Positions 35,301-48,560 of a stretch of DNA of 64,000 nt are shown piece by piece; position 1 is the stretch's first letter; each line of letters begins with the position of its first letter. The position numbers were made by a program, and so were the translations under genes. Source of the DNA: Eupeodes corollae (taxonomy: Eukaryota; Arthropoda; Insecta; Diptera; Syrphidae); NCBI RefSeq assembly GCF_945859685.1, contig NC_079147.1:178915174-178979173 (forward strand). Reading direction: 5' to 3'. The notes under the pieces are model-generated. The model saw only the letters and a list, made by a program, of their open reading frames with translations. It had not been told where the DNA came from and made no database searches.

Positions 35301-35733
35301 ATGTAAAGAACATTTTGTGTTTTATTTTGTTTGTAATTGAAAAATGTGTCTTTTTATTGGAAAAAAATGTTGGGTCTAATTTACTTAAGGTGAGAAAATA
35401 AATGCTCAACTTTTAGCAAAAAAGGAAGCGATTGAATGTGCGATAAGATAATGAGGTAAATTGATTACATTAAGTCTATCAAAAGCAATCGTTAAAAAAG
35501 TACGAGGATTGCTTTAACAAATGGGCAGGTTCATACGATATGAGCGACTTGACAGTAAGGTAAGTTTCTATTATCTGAAAAGACACTGCTGCTGCACACG
35601 GATTTTAAAATCAAATAAAAACAAGATTGCAATGACAATACAGTTGTCAGCCGTCAAAGCGCGATAAAATAGAAAATAGGTCTATTCGTTTTTAGTTTAA
35701 ATTCGGTTTAGCCATTACACTTAAAATCAAACT

Positions 35734-36540
35734 GGGGTGGAATCGGCAAAGGTGATTGTTGATAAATGACAATCAAATAATCCGAATTTCAATCTATGTA
35801 AGGCGATTGTCAAATTTATTCCTAAAAAGCTGTCACGACGTGTAAATTCACGAACGAATTACTGCATAGATGATTTTCGATCATCAAAATGTCACTAATT
35901 TTCTTGATAAGTTGTTAATGCTGACGCGATTTGGAGCGAAAACGGCTGAAAAAGACAATTAAAAATATTAAATCAAATTCTAACTTTTTTATACATTAAT
36001 TAATTTGACTAATTTCAGGCAATATTTTAATTAAAATGACGGTTTTTATTAGTATCACGTCCATTAGGCAAAAGTGTTTTTTTTTTTAACGTAAAACTTG
36101 TTTTTCAATCAACATCGCATCGTAATTAGCTGGGCAACGATCAGGGGTGGAATCGGCTAAGGTGTATGTTGATATATGACAGTCAAAATAATAGACTTTG
36201 ATCTATGTAAGGTGATAGTCAAATTGATACGTACCTAAAAAGTTGTCACAACAAAAATTTGATAGTCGTTTTCTGAATAGAGCTACCAGACGCTTACAAA
36301 AAACAAATAGAAATTTTTTCAGCTATCTTTCTTAGGTATAAAAACACATTTCTGTGACCCACAAAGTTTACGAAATTTGAAAAAACACGAGAAAAGTAAG
36401 AAACTTATTTAAACACAGTCAATTTGACTATCAAAAATATAATGGTCAATTATCACCTTAGCCGATTCCACCCCTAAACAAGAAAAATGTGATCGTCATT
36501 TTCAAACAAATAGTTTATTCCTAATAGAGCTACTAGACGC
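35734..36540. mobile_element. Short element, disrupted by a related copy
   Basis: It starts GGGGTGGAATCGGC at 35734, like the inner element at 36144, and shares gtaaggcgattgtcaaat-type internal sequence. Sequence after the inner copy (36475-36540, tagttt..ctaatagagctactagacgc) resembles internal sequence of the inner element, consistent with the outer copy resuming there. The outer right end was not found. Confidence 0.35.
36144..36474. mobile_element. 331 bp MITE with GGGGTGGAATCGGCTAAGGTG ends
   Basis: GGGGTGGAATCGGCTAAGGT at 36144 is perfectly inverted at 36455-36474. No coding capacity; target duplication not evident. Confidence 0.65.
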
Positions 36541-36729
36541 CTTCACATACAACTGGAACATATTCTTAGTTAGCTTTTTTTCTTTAGAAGAAAATACATT
36601 TTTGTGACCGACAAAGCTCACGTTTACTCTGTTCAGGTTATTAGCTACCTTGACCTCTTGCACGACTGAGAACCAAGTTTCTATGCTCATAAAGATGATA
36701 TAATATTAAAAGCTAACTCAGCGCATGGT

Positions 36730-37250
36730 TTTGTTAAACGTTGGTCAAAGGAATTTGACAACCCCTACCTTACCCGATCTCTACATCACCTTTGCACGTT
36801 GCCTCCTCGAATACAAGTTTCAAGTATTTTTCCCCTCCCAGCTCCCGAGTTTACCTTGGCATGATCCTTCTTCCATATCAAGACAGTCTTAAATTAATCA
36901 ATAGATACAAAGCTATGGAAGACAGTAGACTGATATCTTACATCTTATTTGTCCATCGTCTGATTTCTATGTCCATTAACTGTTCTAATCTTTATAACTC
37001 TATCTTTCTTAACATTAACCCCCGTATTTTGAGAAATATTGACCTCTTTTATCTTCCCACCCACCGCAACTCTTATGGCTCAAAAATAATCTCTCATGGT
37101 ACGGAATTTCAATTTAAACTGTACCTGATAGCCTCATTCTTAGCTATAAGTTACTTATTTCTTAAGTTAGATTAATTTTATAGCTTCAATTGAATCGAAT
37201 GAATTGGGGTTTTGTGCCCACGAAAATTTAAAAATAATGTTAAATAAAAT
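36730..37250 (+). pseudogene. Jockey-type LINE, 3'-terminal RT fragment
   Basis: The ORF 36792-37175 ends with SYILFVHRLISMSINCSNLYNSIFLNINPRILRNIDLFYLPTHRNSYG, which follows the C-terminal pattern of Jockey-like ORF2 (F.H.L..G.I....L...I....P.R.LR....F..P.HR..YG). Upstream, AHGFVKRWSKEF in another frame is the preceding block. 5'-truncated and frame-shifted. Confidence 0.6.
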
Positions 37251-37482
37251 CGGTCGGGCATTGACATTGCGAATAAAAACAATGTACTCTTATGAAGCAT
37301 CTAAAATGTTACCTGAGGGCTCTATAAACGTAAACGTCAGATCATAGGAAAAGTTTATCTATTAGCTGCGTTCTATCTCAAAACAGATAATATATCCAAA
37401 TACGTTTGTAAAAGAACAGCTGCGATCTCAAAAAAGATATCCAAGAATTTCTAGTATACTAGTATTCGTATGTGTCTATCAT

Positions 37483-37907
37483 CATTGACATACTATACAA
37501 TACATGGACTGCTAGTGGTCTGAATTTTCCATACAAAATTTGAATAAAAATGGTTAAACTTCAAATAAGCTACACTAACCCTTCCAGGCACAGTGGCAAA
37601 AAAAAGTTATGAAATATTTAGCGACATCTGTTTGTATTTAGTTGAGAAAAGCTTTTTCTGACATAAAAAGTATTGACATCTAGTATAATTTGTTGAAGAC
37701 AAACGATGCTATGTTTTTTTTTTTTGTGTGTTATTGACAAATTTTGACAGTTCGTGCAAAATGAAGCAGAAGCAGGCTGTGACCTGTGAATAAATGTAAA
37801 TGTTACACAATTGTTCCGCATAGCCCTTTTTGCGCTAGTGTTTTGTCCGTTAAAAGTGGAACCATCGTTAAGTTGGCTACTAGCAGTCCATGTATAACAT
37901 GTCAATG
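37483..37907. mobile_element. 425 bp MITE with possible 8 bp target duplication
   Basis: CATTGACAT (37483) and TACATGGACTGCTAGT are mirrored at 37876-37907 with a small indel. The flanks are tctatcat on the left and tctatagc on the right (5 of 8 identical), compatible with a decayed 8 bp duplication. No coding capacity. Confidence 0.5.
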
Positions 37908-37913
37908 TCTATA

Positions 37914-38371
37914 GCACACCATACACAGTTCAACTTGTCTTTCAATTTAATGTCAATTTCATCAAATCAACTCGTGTGTGGGCTTGAATTTGATTTTTTT
38001 GAAGGTTGACGATTGAGTTGGAAGAAAATCAAAAGATTTTGAATTTGTTCAAGTTGATGTGAATGTTTTCAACTTAGTGTGTGTAGGCAAGTCATTTGAT
38101 TTACTGTAAAACCAAACGCATTCCATCTCTTTCTTAGCAAGAAATTAAATGAGATAAAAAAACAGAGACGTGAATAATCTCAATAGAATTATCTCTGTGG
38201 TCATGTCTGATGTCTCGTCTCTCTGGTTTCGGTGTGGTTTTGTATGAGAAAAAAAATGATGTTTTGACAGTTGAAGCAGAAGTCTTTCAACAACATTTAT
38301 GTAGTGTGTGGCGAAGCATCAATTTAGTTGACAACTAAATTGAAAATAAAAATGAATCGTGTATGGAGTGC
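37914..38371. mobile_element. Putative 458 bp MITE next to the previous one
   Basis: GCACACCATACAC at 37914 is inverted at 38359-38371 (GCACTCCATACAC); a TTTCAATTTA block follows in both arms. ata flanks both sides. Arms are short and the call is tentative. Confidence 0.35.
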
Positions 38372-39836
38372 ATATCACACACAACAGCTGATTCAACATA
38401 TGGTGGATAATAATAAAGGAACTAGAAAATTGATTTCAAATTTGTATGTTATTTAACCAGTGAATTATTAAAGTCATGCATTCAAAATTTTATTTTACAA
38501 TAATTCTGGACCTCGAAATCTGAATGTTTGTCTATTTTTTGTGAAAAGCCGATAGCAGTTGCTATTTTTTGCCAGCTATCTCAATTTAAGTATCCAACTC
38601 GTTTCAAGATATCCTATCCAACGCGAGATCGAACGCAGCCATTTTCTATACGGTTGGTTTTGTTAGCTGTAGTTAAAGTAAAATAAGTACATAAGTTATA
38701 AGTATTCGAAACTTCAATCAAGTAAGTAACAACTTATCGAAGATGTCTGTCAACGTTCGAGGTTTGAAGCTTATGTCTTTTAGCAAATACTAGGGATACA
38801 TAATATCATAAATACGATCAATTATAAGTTCTTTTGGAAAAGTGAATAGTTAAAGCTTTATTTAAAAGTAGAACGGCCTTCACAGCTCATTATTAGTTAT
38901 ATGAACTAAACTTTAGCACTGCACTTTTCAAGGTTGAAGTCCACCTTTCTTATCTCCACCTTTTATTACATAAAATAAAAATAATTGTTAAAAATATAGA
39001 AATTAATTTAGAAAGCATGTGCCTTGTCTATATATGTACATAAAACCCATCATCAATTAAACTTAATTTTATTAAAACCAACTTGTACAGACTTTAGAAT
39101 TGACTGAATGGGCAGGTTCAGACAATATAAGGGGCTACATTTGCAGTCCAATGCATTCGTTGAACGTACATTTTGACCAAAGCTTTCGAGATCGTCACCA
39201 ACAAAAAAAGCTGAAATGTCTCACAGACTTTAATCATATATCATACCGATATAGCACGAGCAAATGGAATTTTGGAATTTCTGTGAACGGATTAACTGGG
39301 CTGTGCATAATGGAATGACCGCTGAACTTATTGATTTATTACATCACCAACATTTTGGAAGTAAATGTGGTTCCTTTCGCACCATTTATTGGTAACAATT
39401 TTTTTTTTTAAAAACATTAAATAAAATTGTGCAGAAAATGAAAAAGTTATAGAGTGATAAAGTTTAGCTTGCAGTTGAATGAAAAAACATGATCAGTTGC
39501 CTTTTTGACAAAAGTTGACTTAAGTTGATGGTTAAAGAGGAGTTTTCAATAAAGTTACCTTAATTGGAAGGCGATTTGTTATCAGCTGATCAATCAGATA
39601 CTATAGAAACTTACCTAACCTTCTTTCAAGTTCCTTATGTCGTCTGACAATGCACAATACCTTTTCCCTTATGATACAAGAGATAAAATTAAATATTAAC
39701 ACAGCTAGTGATTTGATTATGGTATAGGGTTATTAAATTGGAGCGGGGATATTTTGCCAGCCCGTGGTGGCCATTTTGTTTTAGTGACATCTCTTAAATC
39801 TTTTGTTTATTTTTCAGTTGTTTATGTCAAATCATC
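38372..39836. other. Unrecognised A+T-rich DNA, leader of the mariner-like element at its end
   Basis: No gene or element recognised apart from the possible left flank of the mariner-like copy (ttggagcggggatattttgcc, about 39739-39759). Confidence 0.35.
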
Positions 39837-40480
39837 ATGGCAAGTCACACGATTGAACAGCACGTTGAAACGATAAAACATTATTATCAAAATGAGTGTT
39901 CGCTAACGCAAACGTTGCGCGCATTGCGTTCATTTTTCGGTAGACGTGGTGGCTTTTCACATTCGACTCTTCAGCGTTTGGTGGTCAAATTTGAGACGAT
40001 CGGTTCAGTTAATAATCAGCCAACACCCACACAGTCTTTTTTCCTCGCTGTGCACAAGCACTCGGACTTTCGCAGACTTCAACTTGGCGAATTTTGCGTC
40101 GGGACTTCGGCCTACACCTGCACAAGATCCAACTGACTAAGGAGCTCAAAGTTCATGACCATAGACAACGCTGTTTGTTCGCTGACTGGGCTTCGAATCG
40201 CTTGGAAGATGACCACAATTTTGGCTGAAAAGTTACCATTTGGTGTGGATTTTGGGCTGGGCGCGGCGTAATTGGCCCGTACTTTTTTAGAACGACGTTA
40301 GATACATATGGTTCACCGTCAACAGCGAGCATAACGATGATAACTAATTTCTTATGGCCCAAATTGAACCATATGGACCTAGATGACATGTGGTTCCAGC
40401 AAGACGGTGTGACTTGCCACACAGCAAACGCAACGACATCTACACACAACATCTACCCGCCCTTATTAAAAAACCCTATA
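39837..40480 (+). mobile_element. Mariner/IS630-like element with internally deleted transposase
   Basis: ATG 39837 opens MASHTIEQHVETIKHYYQNECSLTQTLRALRSFFG, an intact N-terminal helix-turn-helix start, then STLQRLVVKFETIGS. After frame changes come LTKELKVHDHRQRCLFADWA, KVTIWCGFWAGRGVIGPYFF, and FLWPKLNHMDLDDMWFQQDGVTCHTANAT. The segment normally holding the first catalytic Asp (SDEAHF type block) and the C terminus are deleted, so the copy cannot be active on its own. It is the best-preserved of five related copies in the window. Confidence 0.75.
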
Positions 40481-42500
40481 TAAGGAATCCTAATGGTGCT
40501 TTGATGAAAATACATAAATCAAACCAACGACTCTCAAATAAATTTAAATGTTGCGTTGTTTAAAACTTATGAAACTTACTTCTATCACAACAACCGTCAA
40601 TTCCCTAATGGTGGCTGTCAGGTTTGACGTTTAGAGAAAATCTTTTTCTTCTTGTTTAAAAATTTCGATGCTATTTAGATTATTTTAAAGTAGTTCAGTG
40701 GATAAATATAAAAAGGCTATTGTATTTCTTCTTCAATGGCAAACATTATCCAGCATGGAGAAAACTTCAATCTTACTCTTTGCTTCAATTTTTTTAGTCC
40801 TCTTCTTCTTTTTTTTTTAGAAAAGTATAATTTTCCACCACATGTTTGCAATAATAATTATCGATATGTAAGAATATTTATGTTTTAATAATTTATTTAA
40901 TTTGGTTTGGACGAAATAAATGTATCTTGTTTATGAGGTTAACGTACATTTTATGCTTATTAACTGAATACTTCTTTTGAACTTTCAATAGATTTAAATT
41001 TAATGTAATGTAATGTTGGGCTAACACTACAAATGTCAAATGATTAATTTGATATTTCTTCAGTGATGAATACGATCTAAGGCCTGTTCGGTTAACATAC
41101 AAACTACTTCCTTCAGTTGATTTTTATTAATTTTTATTTTAACAAACGAAAATGAGAGGTTAATTCGTCCAAAGATTCCATTTAGTTTGTTTTCATTTGA
41201 AGTACGTGATTTATTCGTTGATCAAAAAAGAAATGTATGTTCATCATTGCATTCAGTTATATGTGCTTAAGAGTTACTAAACACATTAACTTTTGGGTAA
41301 ACCTATTCAGTTATTGTAAAATATTAATATCATTTTTTCTGCTGATAAGGTTCCAAGTAACGTAACTGTAACTTTACTTTTATATTGTTGAGCAGCAGAT
41401 TATTAAGATCATAAAACATTATATATTAAGTATCCCGACTCAGTTAAACTTTTCAAACTCTCGAAAAGGTATTTTATGAAATCAAGTTCTTAAAACTAGG
41501 CAAACGTTTTCACCTACAATTTATCTTTATTTATATTTGTATATATTATCAAAATAAATCTATTGTAAATCTACATGGCTGAATGTTTTCATTGCATTAA
41601 ACATAACTTTTTTTATTCAACACTTTTTAAACGTCATGTTTTTTTGACAATCGAAATATTATTTAAGTTCCAAAAGACAGCTGGTTGTATAGGAATACAT
41701 TTAAAGTTTAATATATAAGTTCATACAATGATGTAAAGAATAATAAAATAAAATATAATAGAACAATTAACATAGAGTAAATTGAAGGCGATGCCAAACA
41801 AAAGAAACAGAAAGTTGCGGCGACCGGAAAACTCATTTTTGATAATAAAACTCAGGTAATGTAAGCGATGACCTAACCTATATCCTGAGTCCTGACCAGT
41901 GCATGCAATTTTTTAAGGAAACAGGCCCATTGCAATGAAGAACTACCTAAAACAAACAAACCTGAACTTCAAAATAAAATAAAATTCCCCGGCGAATTAA
42001 ACCCCGAATTCCACCATTTGCACACAAAACAGCAACAAATACATCTCGCACATATATGGCAATGACCGCCAATATATCCACCATTTCTGGCGAACTCAGA
42101 AAATTTCCCTTCCATCAACATACCCGTTGTCCCATTCACACTAATACAAAGTCGTATCATACATTTTCGCATCAATTCGCCTCTGCACTTCAAAAATGAG
42201 CATCTCTTTCGCACACTTCACATCGACATATCGGATCAGGCCAAGGCAAGGCGAGAAATATATGTCAAAAGAAGAAAACCGAAAAAGAGTAGAAAATGGC
42301 GAACTTTGCGTGTTGGGTTGATTTTCATTTTTGGAAACTTTTCTAAAAATTTCTCCCACAAAATAAAACAATAAAAAACCCAAAAATATCATAAATTGAT
42401 CGGTGAACGGTTTGTCTATAAGTTTATGTGTTTAATTCTATGGATTTCCCTGAATTGAGTTCTAAAACTAAAATAAAATATCGACCATACAGAAAAAAGT
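40481..42500. other. Unrecognised A+T-rich DNA
   Basis: No exon, RNA gene or element supported. Minus-strand ORFs at 41969-42392 lack family signal and splice context. Confidence 0.35.
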
Positions 42501-43440
42501 TCCAATTTTTTCCCTTCGATTTCGATATTATTTCTTGTTCGACGTCGTTTTTCTTCGTTTCTCGGTTGCGGTTCCTTCTTGCCGCGGCGCTGAATCGGTT
42601 CATAGGCCACCAAAGACGAGGTGGAGACACACGGGAATGAAAAAAGAAAATAAAGTAAAACGCGAGTGACGGACAGACGAACGGACGGATGGAATTGAAT
42701 CAAAAAATAATAAAAAAAAATGTGAAGAAAACTCAACTCTTGTGTGTGTAAAGTAATTTTCTTATATTTTTCTTTCTCGTACAAACCGAGGAAAATACAG
42801 AAAACATTTTCGCTTAGAGTTTTCGTCAAATTTTACATTTTTGAAATAAGTTTCTTTGATCCAGCTTCTTCACCTCCACCTGCCCCCCTAACCGATAATC
42901 TGATCTACGGTTCATCTGACAAAAACAATGTTAATTTGTAATTAATTGCCTTATTTTGTTTTTTTTTTTTCTTATATCTTATTTCCCTTCATCATCAAGT
43001 GGATATAGCTGGAAGAAGAAAAAGTGAAGAAAGGAAAAGGTAATGAAAATAAAAAAATAGAAAATTTAGTGCGAACTTTTTTTTTGGAAAACTTCTTTCT
43101 AGTATTTTTGTTTTTCTCACCGTCGTCGTCGTTTTCGTTGTCGCCTTACGAAAACGATGCAAAATAAGAAGAAAATGTGTCATAAGTGTGAAAATATGAA
43201 AAATAATAATAAAAGTGTAAACGGAGATTTATGAAATTAGTAAGGATATGTTTATAATTTGTAATTTGTCAAACGGAATTCCCAACAATTCTCATTCATT
43301 GATTAGAATTTCTTGGAAAAAATTATTTACCGAAATCGAAGTATAGTGGAAAAATAATGTGCAATGGTGAAGAGAAGAAAAAATAATCATTAAAAATCAT
43401 TTGTTGCCAAAATATTGTATGGGAATGAGCAAGACAGGTG
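42501..43440. other. Possible exon-bearing region, unproven
   Basis: The patch 42540-42640 is less A+T-rich than its surroundings. On the plus strand, the end of an open frame at 42850-42941 reads FFDPASSPPPAPLTDNLIYGSSDKNNVNL and stops, with a compositional look of a protein C terminus, but its acceptor is weak. At about 43412 a short frame MGMSKTG ends at a GTGATG donor-like site. These may be exons of a long gene continuing right, but nothing ties them together. Confidence 0.2.
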
Positions 43441-46200
43441 ATGGGATATTTTATTTTGTTCCCCATTCGCTGTATTCTTCATACTCGTGTTGAGTTTGAA
43501 AAGGGGAGTTTTTCCTACAAAATGTCAAATTCCTTGAAAGTGTGTTTTAAATCAAACAAAATTTATTTAATTCGATTTTTTAATGAAAGTGTTATTTTAT
43601 TATAATGATAGTCTAAAATGTGTTTAAAATAAAAAATAATTGATATTTTTTAAGTGGGAATTGAAGAAGATGTCATGACAGTGGAATGCAAAAAATCCAA
43701 TAGATGAGTAGGTACTTGCATCTCTTTTGCACTTGACAGTTTGAAATGATTTGTTCGCCCCTAGACAGTCGGTTACAAAAGTTTGAGACCGATTGGAATT
43801 GGTTTGTTTTGTTGAATTTAAAAAAAGAAAAAAATAAGAAATCCTTGTATCATTTTTAGATGCAACAAAATCGATAAATATGATCATGCGGTTTTTCTCC
43901 CATGTTCAAGATGAAACATAATCAAGTGATGACATTAAACAAGATGTTTTGTATGTATCCCAATTTTGAATATCTTATGTCAAAAGCGGGAATAAAAGCA
44001 TGAATAGCATTCCTCTACCCTGAATTTCTGTGATTATACTTAAGTCCTGTGTATTGTCAATTTGATTTCCTTTTAATATTTATTTCACAACGTACTGTTG
44101 TCTCCAATACAGAATGTCGAATTAGAACATTGTCTAAGATGTTTTTTGACAGTGTCATAGTACATTGTTTTGTTTTTATTTGGTTATTTTATTTTTTTAA
44201 GCTAAGAACTTTCAGGTGAATGAAAAATAAATACAATTCACTATTCATTCTCACTTAGTAATCAAATTGGATTTCTTTTCATTTGTTTTAAATTCTGCGA
44301 TAGACAATTATTGAAAAATCAAATCATAAATATTGTTGTCAGATTTTTCACAGTGAGAAATTTGAATAACATAAAGCGAATGTGCCAGGAATTCGCACCA
44401 ACATGAACAGAAATTGTACTATTTTGACGTTTATTTTATTTGCATTTTCTTATTTAAATTTTTCTTAGAAATCATTTTAGTCTTAATATTGACAGTGAAA
44501 GTTTCAAGCTTAAGGAATAGACCTTATTTAATTATAATATTGAAGTTTTGACAGTTTCAATTTGTATTGAGTTACTTTATTCAAATCTTAATCATCCTCC
44601 TTTTTTGTGGATTTACGAAAGAAAATTATCTGTGATGGCCATATTTTGTAAAACATTTTCATATTAAAGAACAATTTTAGATTTGTTGCGAATTTTTTTT
44701 GACAGATTGCGATTTATGTAGAGATCGACATTTCGATATATATAGTTTTGTAGGTTTAATTTAACCATATTGTTTAATCAAAGTTTCTGTTTAGGCGTAC
44801 TTTATAGATTATCATTTTATTTTGAGAGATTTGCTATTACAGAAACAGAAATTTAACTTTACTTTCCATTACTTGGATGGATATTCAAATGTCTTACATA
44901 TACCACTTAAACATTAACTCGTGGAGACTAAAATCCATGTTAAAAATGCAACATGTTTGAATTTACATATATTGACAGCGTGAAAGCGGTGACAGATGTT
45001 TTGTACCTATGTCACTGATGATTGGCATTACTTACAAGCCCATATAAGAATTTCGTTATATACATATGTATGTAAAATGCTTAAAATATTATAAATAATT
45101 TTAATCCTAATTCGATTATTAATTCATATGAGATTTTCTCTAAGACACTTATGTATATTTATTTTTAGAGCCAATTTCTAATTCTTCTCCAGTAGCTTGG
45201 TTATTTACTAAGAATGTCATTTTGTTGGCTCTCCCTCTAAATTCCTCTGTTTGCTCCTTAGTATTCTCATATTTGTTTTCTCCATATGAACTAACTTCCT
45301 TCATAGTATTAACGCTCCCATGAATTTTATTGTGTCATTAAAAATTGTACAACTCCTTACGGAAAACTAATCGAATTCTAAAGTTTATTACGATAAGTAC
45401 CTAGATTAAGTTTAATCTTTTAACAAGCTCGTTTAAATTTCAAAACAGACACCTGTTTTCTTCATAACCATGCAATTCACAAATTCTCTATTTTATACCC
45501 AAATCATCCCATCGCATTATTATCTTCTTAACATTTCCACACCTTGTCAATCATAATTTTCCACCACAAATCTACTCTGTCCTCTGTCCATCAGACCTTC
45601 ATCTTTTAATAACCCCGCCGCCAACATACCTATCTACCATCCTACCTTTCTACCTGCTGCAAAAAGCTTAACTTTTCACCACAACTGTCATTCTTTTTTA
45701 AATATTTTTTTTGGGAAATTTTGTTCTTTCAACATCTGTCAGACATTCAATTGCCTCCTGTGACTAACTAGAGCTAAAAGGTAGAATTTAATCCAAACAA
45801 AAACCAACAGAATAAAATATAATCAAACAGATCCAGCGAATGAAATATATTCCCAAATGCGAATTCAAAAAATAAAAAGATAACCACACTATTATACTAC
45901 TTATAAAGAGCAAAAGCAAAGCAACAGCGACACAAACGTGTGACCGAATCAGAACTACGTATTTCTGTTTACTTGGGGTTTTTCCTTGAGCCAACAACTT
46001 TGCTCTCTATTACACCACACAAATACACAAATACAAATACAACAAAACATAACAAAATATTATATCGCAGCGAATTTCGAATTTCAATGCAAAGTATGAA
46101 CGAACAAAGAAAAGGAAATTTTATCGTTTGCTAGACTGAATTGGGTGTTTTTTTTTTAAATTTTTTCATCCCACCTTTTCGGAGAGGGTATTTTTGTATT
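43441..46200. other. Long A+T-rich stretch without gene
   Basis: No coding exon, RNA gene or element recognised. The word ttgacag recurs many times on both strands, without an ordered array. Confidence 0.35.
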
Positions 46201-46930
46201 TAATTTCTTTTTGTTTTCGCAAAAGTCAGAGAGATGAAATCGAGATGAGATGTCGAGAGAAGAAAAATAGAAAAATTAACAAAAAGAAGTAAAAAAAAAC
46301 GCAACAAGCAGAAGAGGGGCGGACAGGACGATGACGACAGGACAGGAGGACAGGACATAAGCAAAGGCAACCAGGCAAGGCGAAGGCACCAAGGCAAAGG
46401 CAGCTACTGCCACACACAGGGAGGAATATAAAAACTTCCCCTTTCGCTCTGTCATTATAAAAATGTGCCCCTTGTTGCTCCTTTGCATTTGCTTCGTTTT
46501 CTTTTCGTTTCTCGATGTTGTCGATACTCCATTCTCCATCTCCATTCCATAACCATACTCTACCTACACTAACTCCGTATTCAATTCGAACTCGTGCCAG
46601 AACAGAAGCCAGAGGAGGATTTAGGAACTTGTTCATCGTCCTCTCGTTGTAACATTTCATCCCTTTTTATTAAGTAGGATCCTTGGTTCTTATCCCTTAT
46701 TTAACTGCTGTGCCTTATATCTATTCTTTGTTTGTTGTTGGTGGTGGCCTGGCAATGGATGTCTTTTTATTTTTCGTTTGATTTTTTTATTTCTTCTGTT
46801 TTTGGCTCCTTTGGTGCGCGCCAATCGGTGATTGTTGGTTATTCCTCTTTATTTTTTCTTTTCGCTGTATCCTGTGTATATATGATAGGTATACAATTGT
46901 ATTTATATACATTTCGTTGAGTGTCCTTTT
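46201..46930. other. G+C-richer, low-complexity patch
   Basis: 46310-46420 is a purine-rich ggacaggac/aaggcaaagg low-complexity run followed by a TATAAAA at 46427-46433. The overlapping minus-strand ORFs are products of this composition. A promoter is possible but unsupported. Confidence 0.2.
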
Positions 46931-48319
46931 TGAAATTGATTTCTTATCCATATTGTTTTTTTTTTTTGTTTTTCCTTTTCTTTTTATTTCATTTTATATT
47001 ATTCATTTAATTAAATGAGCTGTAAATGATGATCATAGTTAAGGTACAAACAAAATATAAATCTGTCAATTTTGACAGATTTAAATTTTACTAAATCGAA
47101 TTGTCGATAAATAGGTCGAACTGTCATAGGTACCTTATTGTGTTTTGTCAATTTTTATGCTTGATGATGATGAAAATTATGATGATGAAGAGATGTCCTT
47201 TCTGCGAGAAAAATCCGATAAGAGTGTAGGTACCTAGGTTTTTTTTTTTAAATTCCTTCCAACAAAAAAGACCAATGAAGGCATGGGTAAGAGTATTGGG
47301 TAGGTTTAGGTAGGTACGTATTCAAAGGAAATTGAAGAAGGAATGATGTCAAGTGGTTTTTGTTGAGGTTCAAGCTAGGTATATTATAATTAAGTTGGGT
47401 GGTTGGGTTTTGATGTTATAGATACCGATGTTAGCTAAAAAGCTATAGCTAGGTAATAGGTATAGATACATCATACCTTCCTACAAACGGTTGGTTGATA
47501 AAGACTTATGCTCGACCTTTGAGCTGAAATAAGAACGATTTTTCCATCCACACATCGTTTGGGAGTAAAAAATATCTAAATAGGTGGGTAGGTAGGTAAC
47601 CTATTAAAAATAAATAAATAAAAAAGATGTACATACGTTGGTATGAATTTACCTATCCAGGTCCTTCCTTTCTATATCTACATATCTACCTACCTACCGA
47701 CCCACTCTATAAACATAATTGAAAGGTCGTGTGAAATCGAATTGCTTGTTGATTGAAGTGGGAGGTTTTTATTTTGTTTTCTCTTTTGGAAATCTTGTAT
47801 TAAATGACAATTCAACTAAGAATAATGGGATGCTTTTTGGTTTGTTTAGATTTGGAAAGGTTTATGTTTAAGGATGAAGATAAGTACAGGGTAAAAAAGG
47901 GTAAATAGCTTAGGTATTTTATCTACGGATTTGTACCTATTTTGATTTAACAAAGGAATTTTAATGTTTGAATATAGGTATAGCTTATGTTAATCCCTGT
48001 TTTACTCTTTTAAATGTACCTAGTTAAGATTTTTGTGTCATTGGTTTATGAATTTAATCCTTTGGATACTAATTAAATACAATTAAAATAGAAACATAAA
48101 TGCTTATCTGATAAATGAGATTATCTACCAAACTAGATACATACATATATTTTTTTTTTTCAATAAGCACTTGACAACTTACCCAATCGGAGAATATACA
48201 TAGGTACTTCGCTTCAAATGGTCCACCAAGTTCAATTCTTGAGTCAGTTTGATTTTGTATGCATGTAAAGCTAGATCCTTACGCAAAACACAACATAATA
48301 TAGTCTAAGCGATTCTTCT
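46931..48319. repeat. A+T-rich DNA with scattered taggta/tacctac microsatellites
   Basis: Short taggtaggta arrays occur near 47301-47315 and 47583-47598, and tacctacctac near 47687-47697. No gene seen. Confidence 0.4.
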
Positions 48320-48560
48320 TGAGAACGCTTTGAAATTTACTTATTTGAATCGTTTGCTTTGGGCGCCTAAACGGCAGGGATTTTTTTTGACACTTCGACA
48401 AACCGTGGTCTCATTGACACGGCAGCATTGCACAACGAGTATATAAACTCAAGACTTATTATAGCCTTTCTATAGTAGAGCGAGAATTTCGATCGATAAT
48501 TAGAGTTAACACTTTTAAAAACAAGGTCACAAATTCCAATTCTTTTTTATAATTTGAAGA
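48320..48560 (-). pseudogene. Mariner/IS630-like N-terminal fragment
   Basis: The nucleotide sequence is alignable with the minus-strand relic at 22600-22830 (ttgagaacgc, then ggacgcc/gggcgcct, then gggcgagaatt/agagcgagaattt). Translation is too broken to read a domain, so the call depends on that similarity. Confidence 0.45.

Noticed and set aside
46427..46433. TATAAAA as a core promoter
   Set aside because: One hexamer in A+T-rich DNA without an initiator or downstream first exon is not evidence.
46226..46660. Cys/Leu-rich minus-strand ORFs of 144 and 89 codons
   Set aside because: They come from the purine-rich ggacaggac/aaggcaaagg repeat; composition, not coding.
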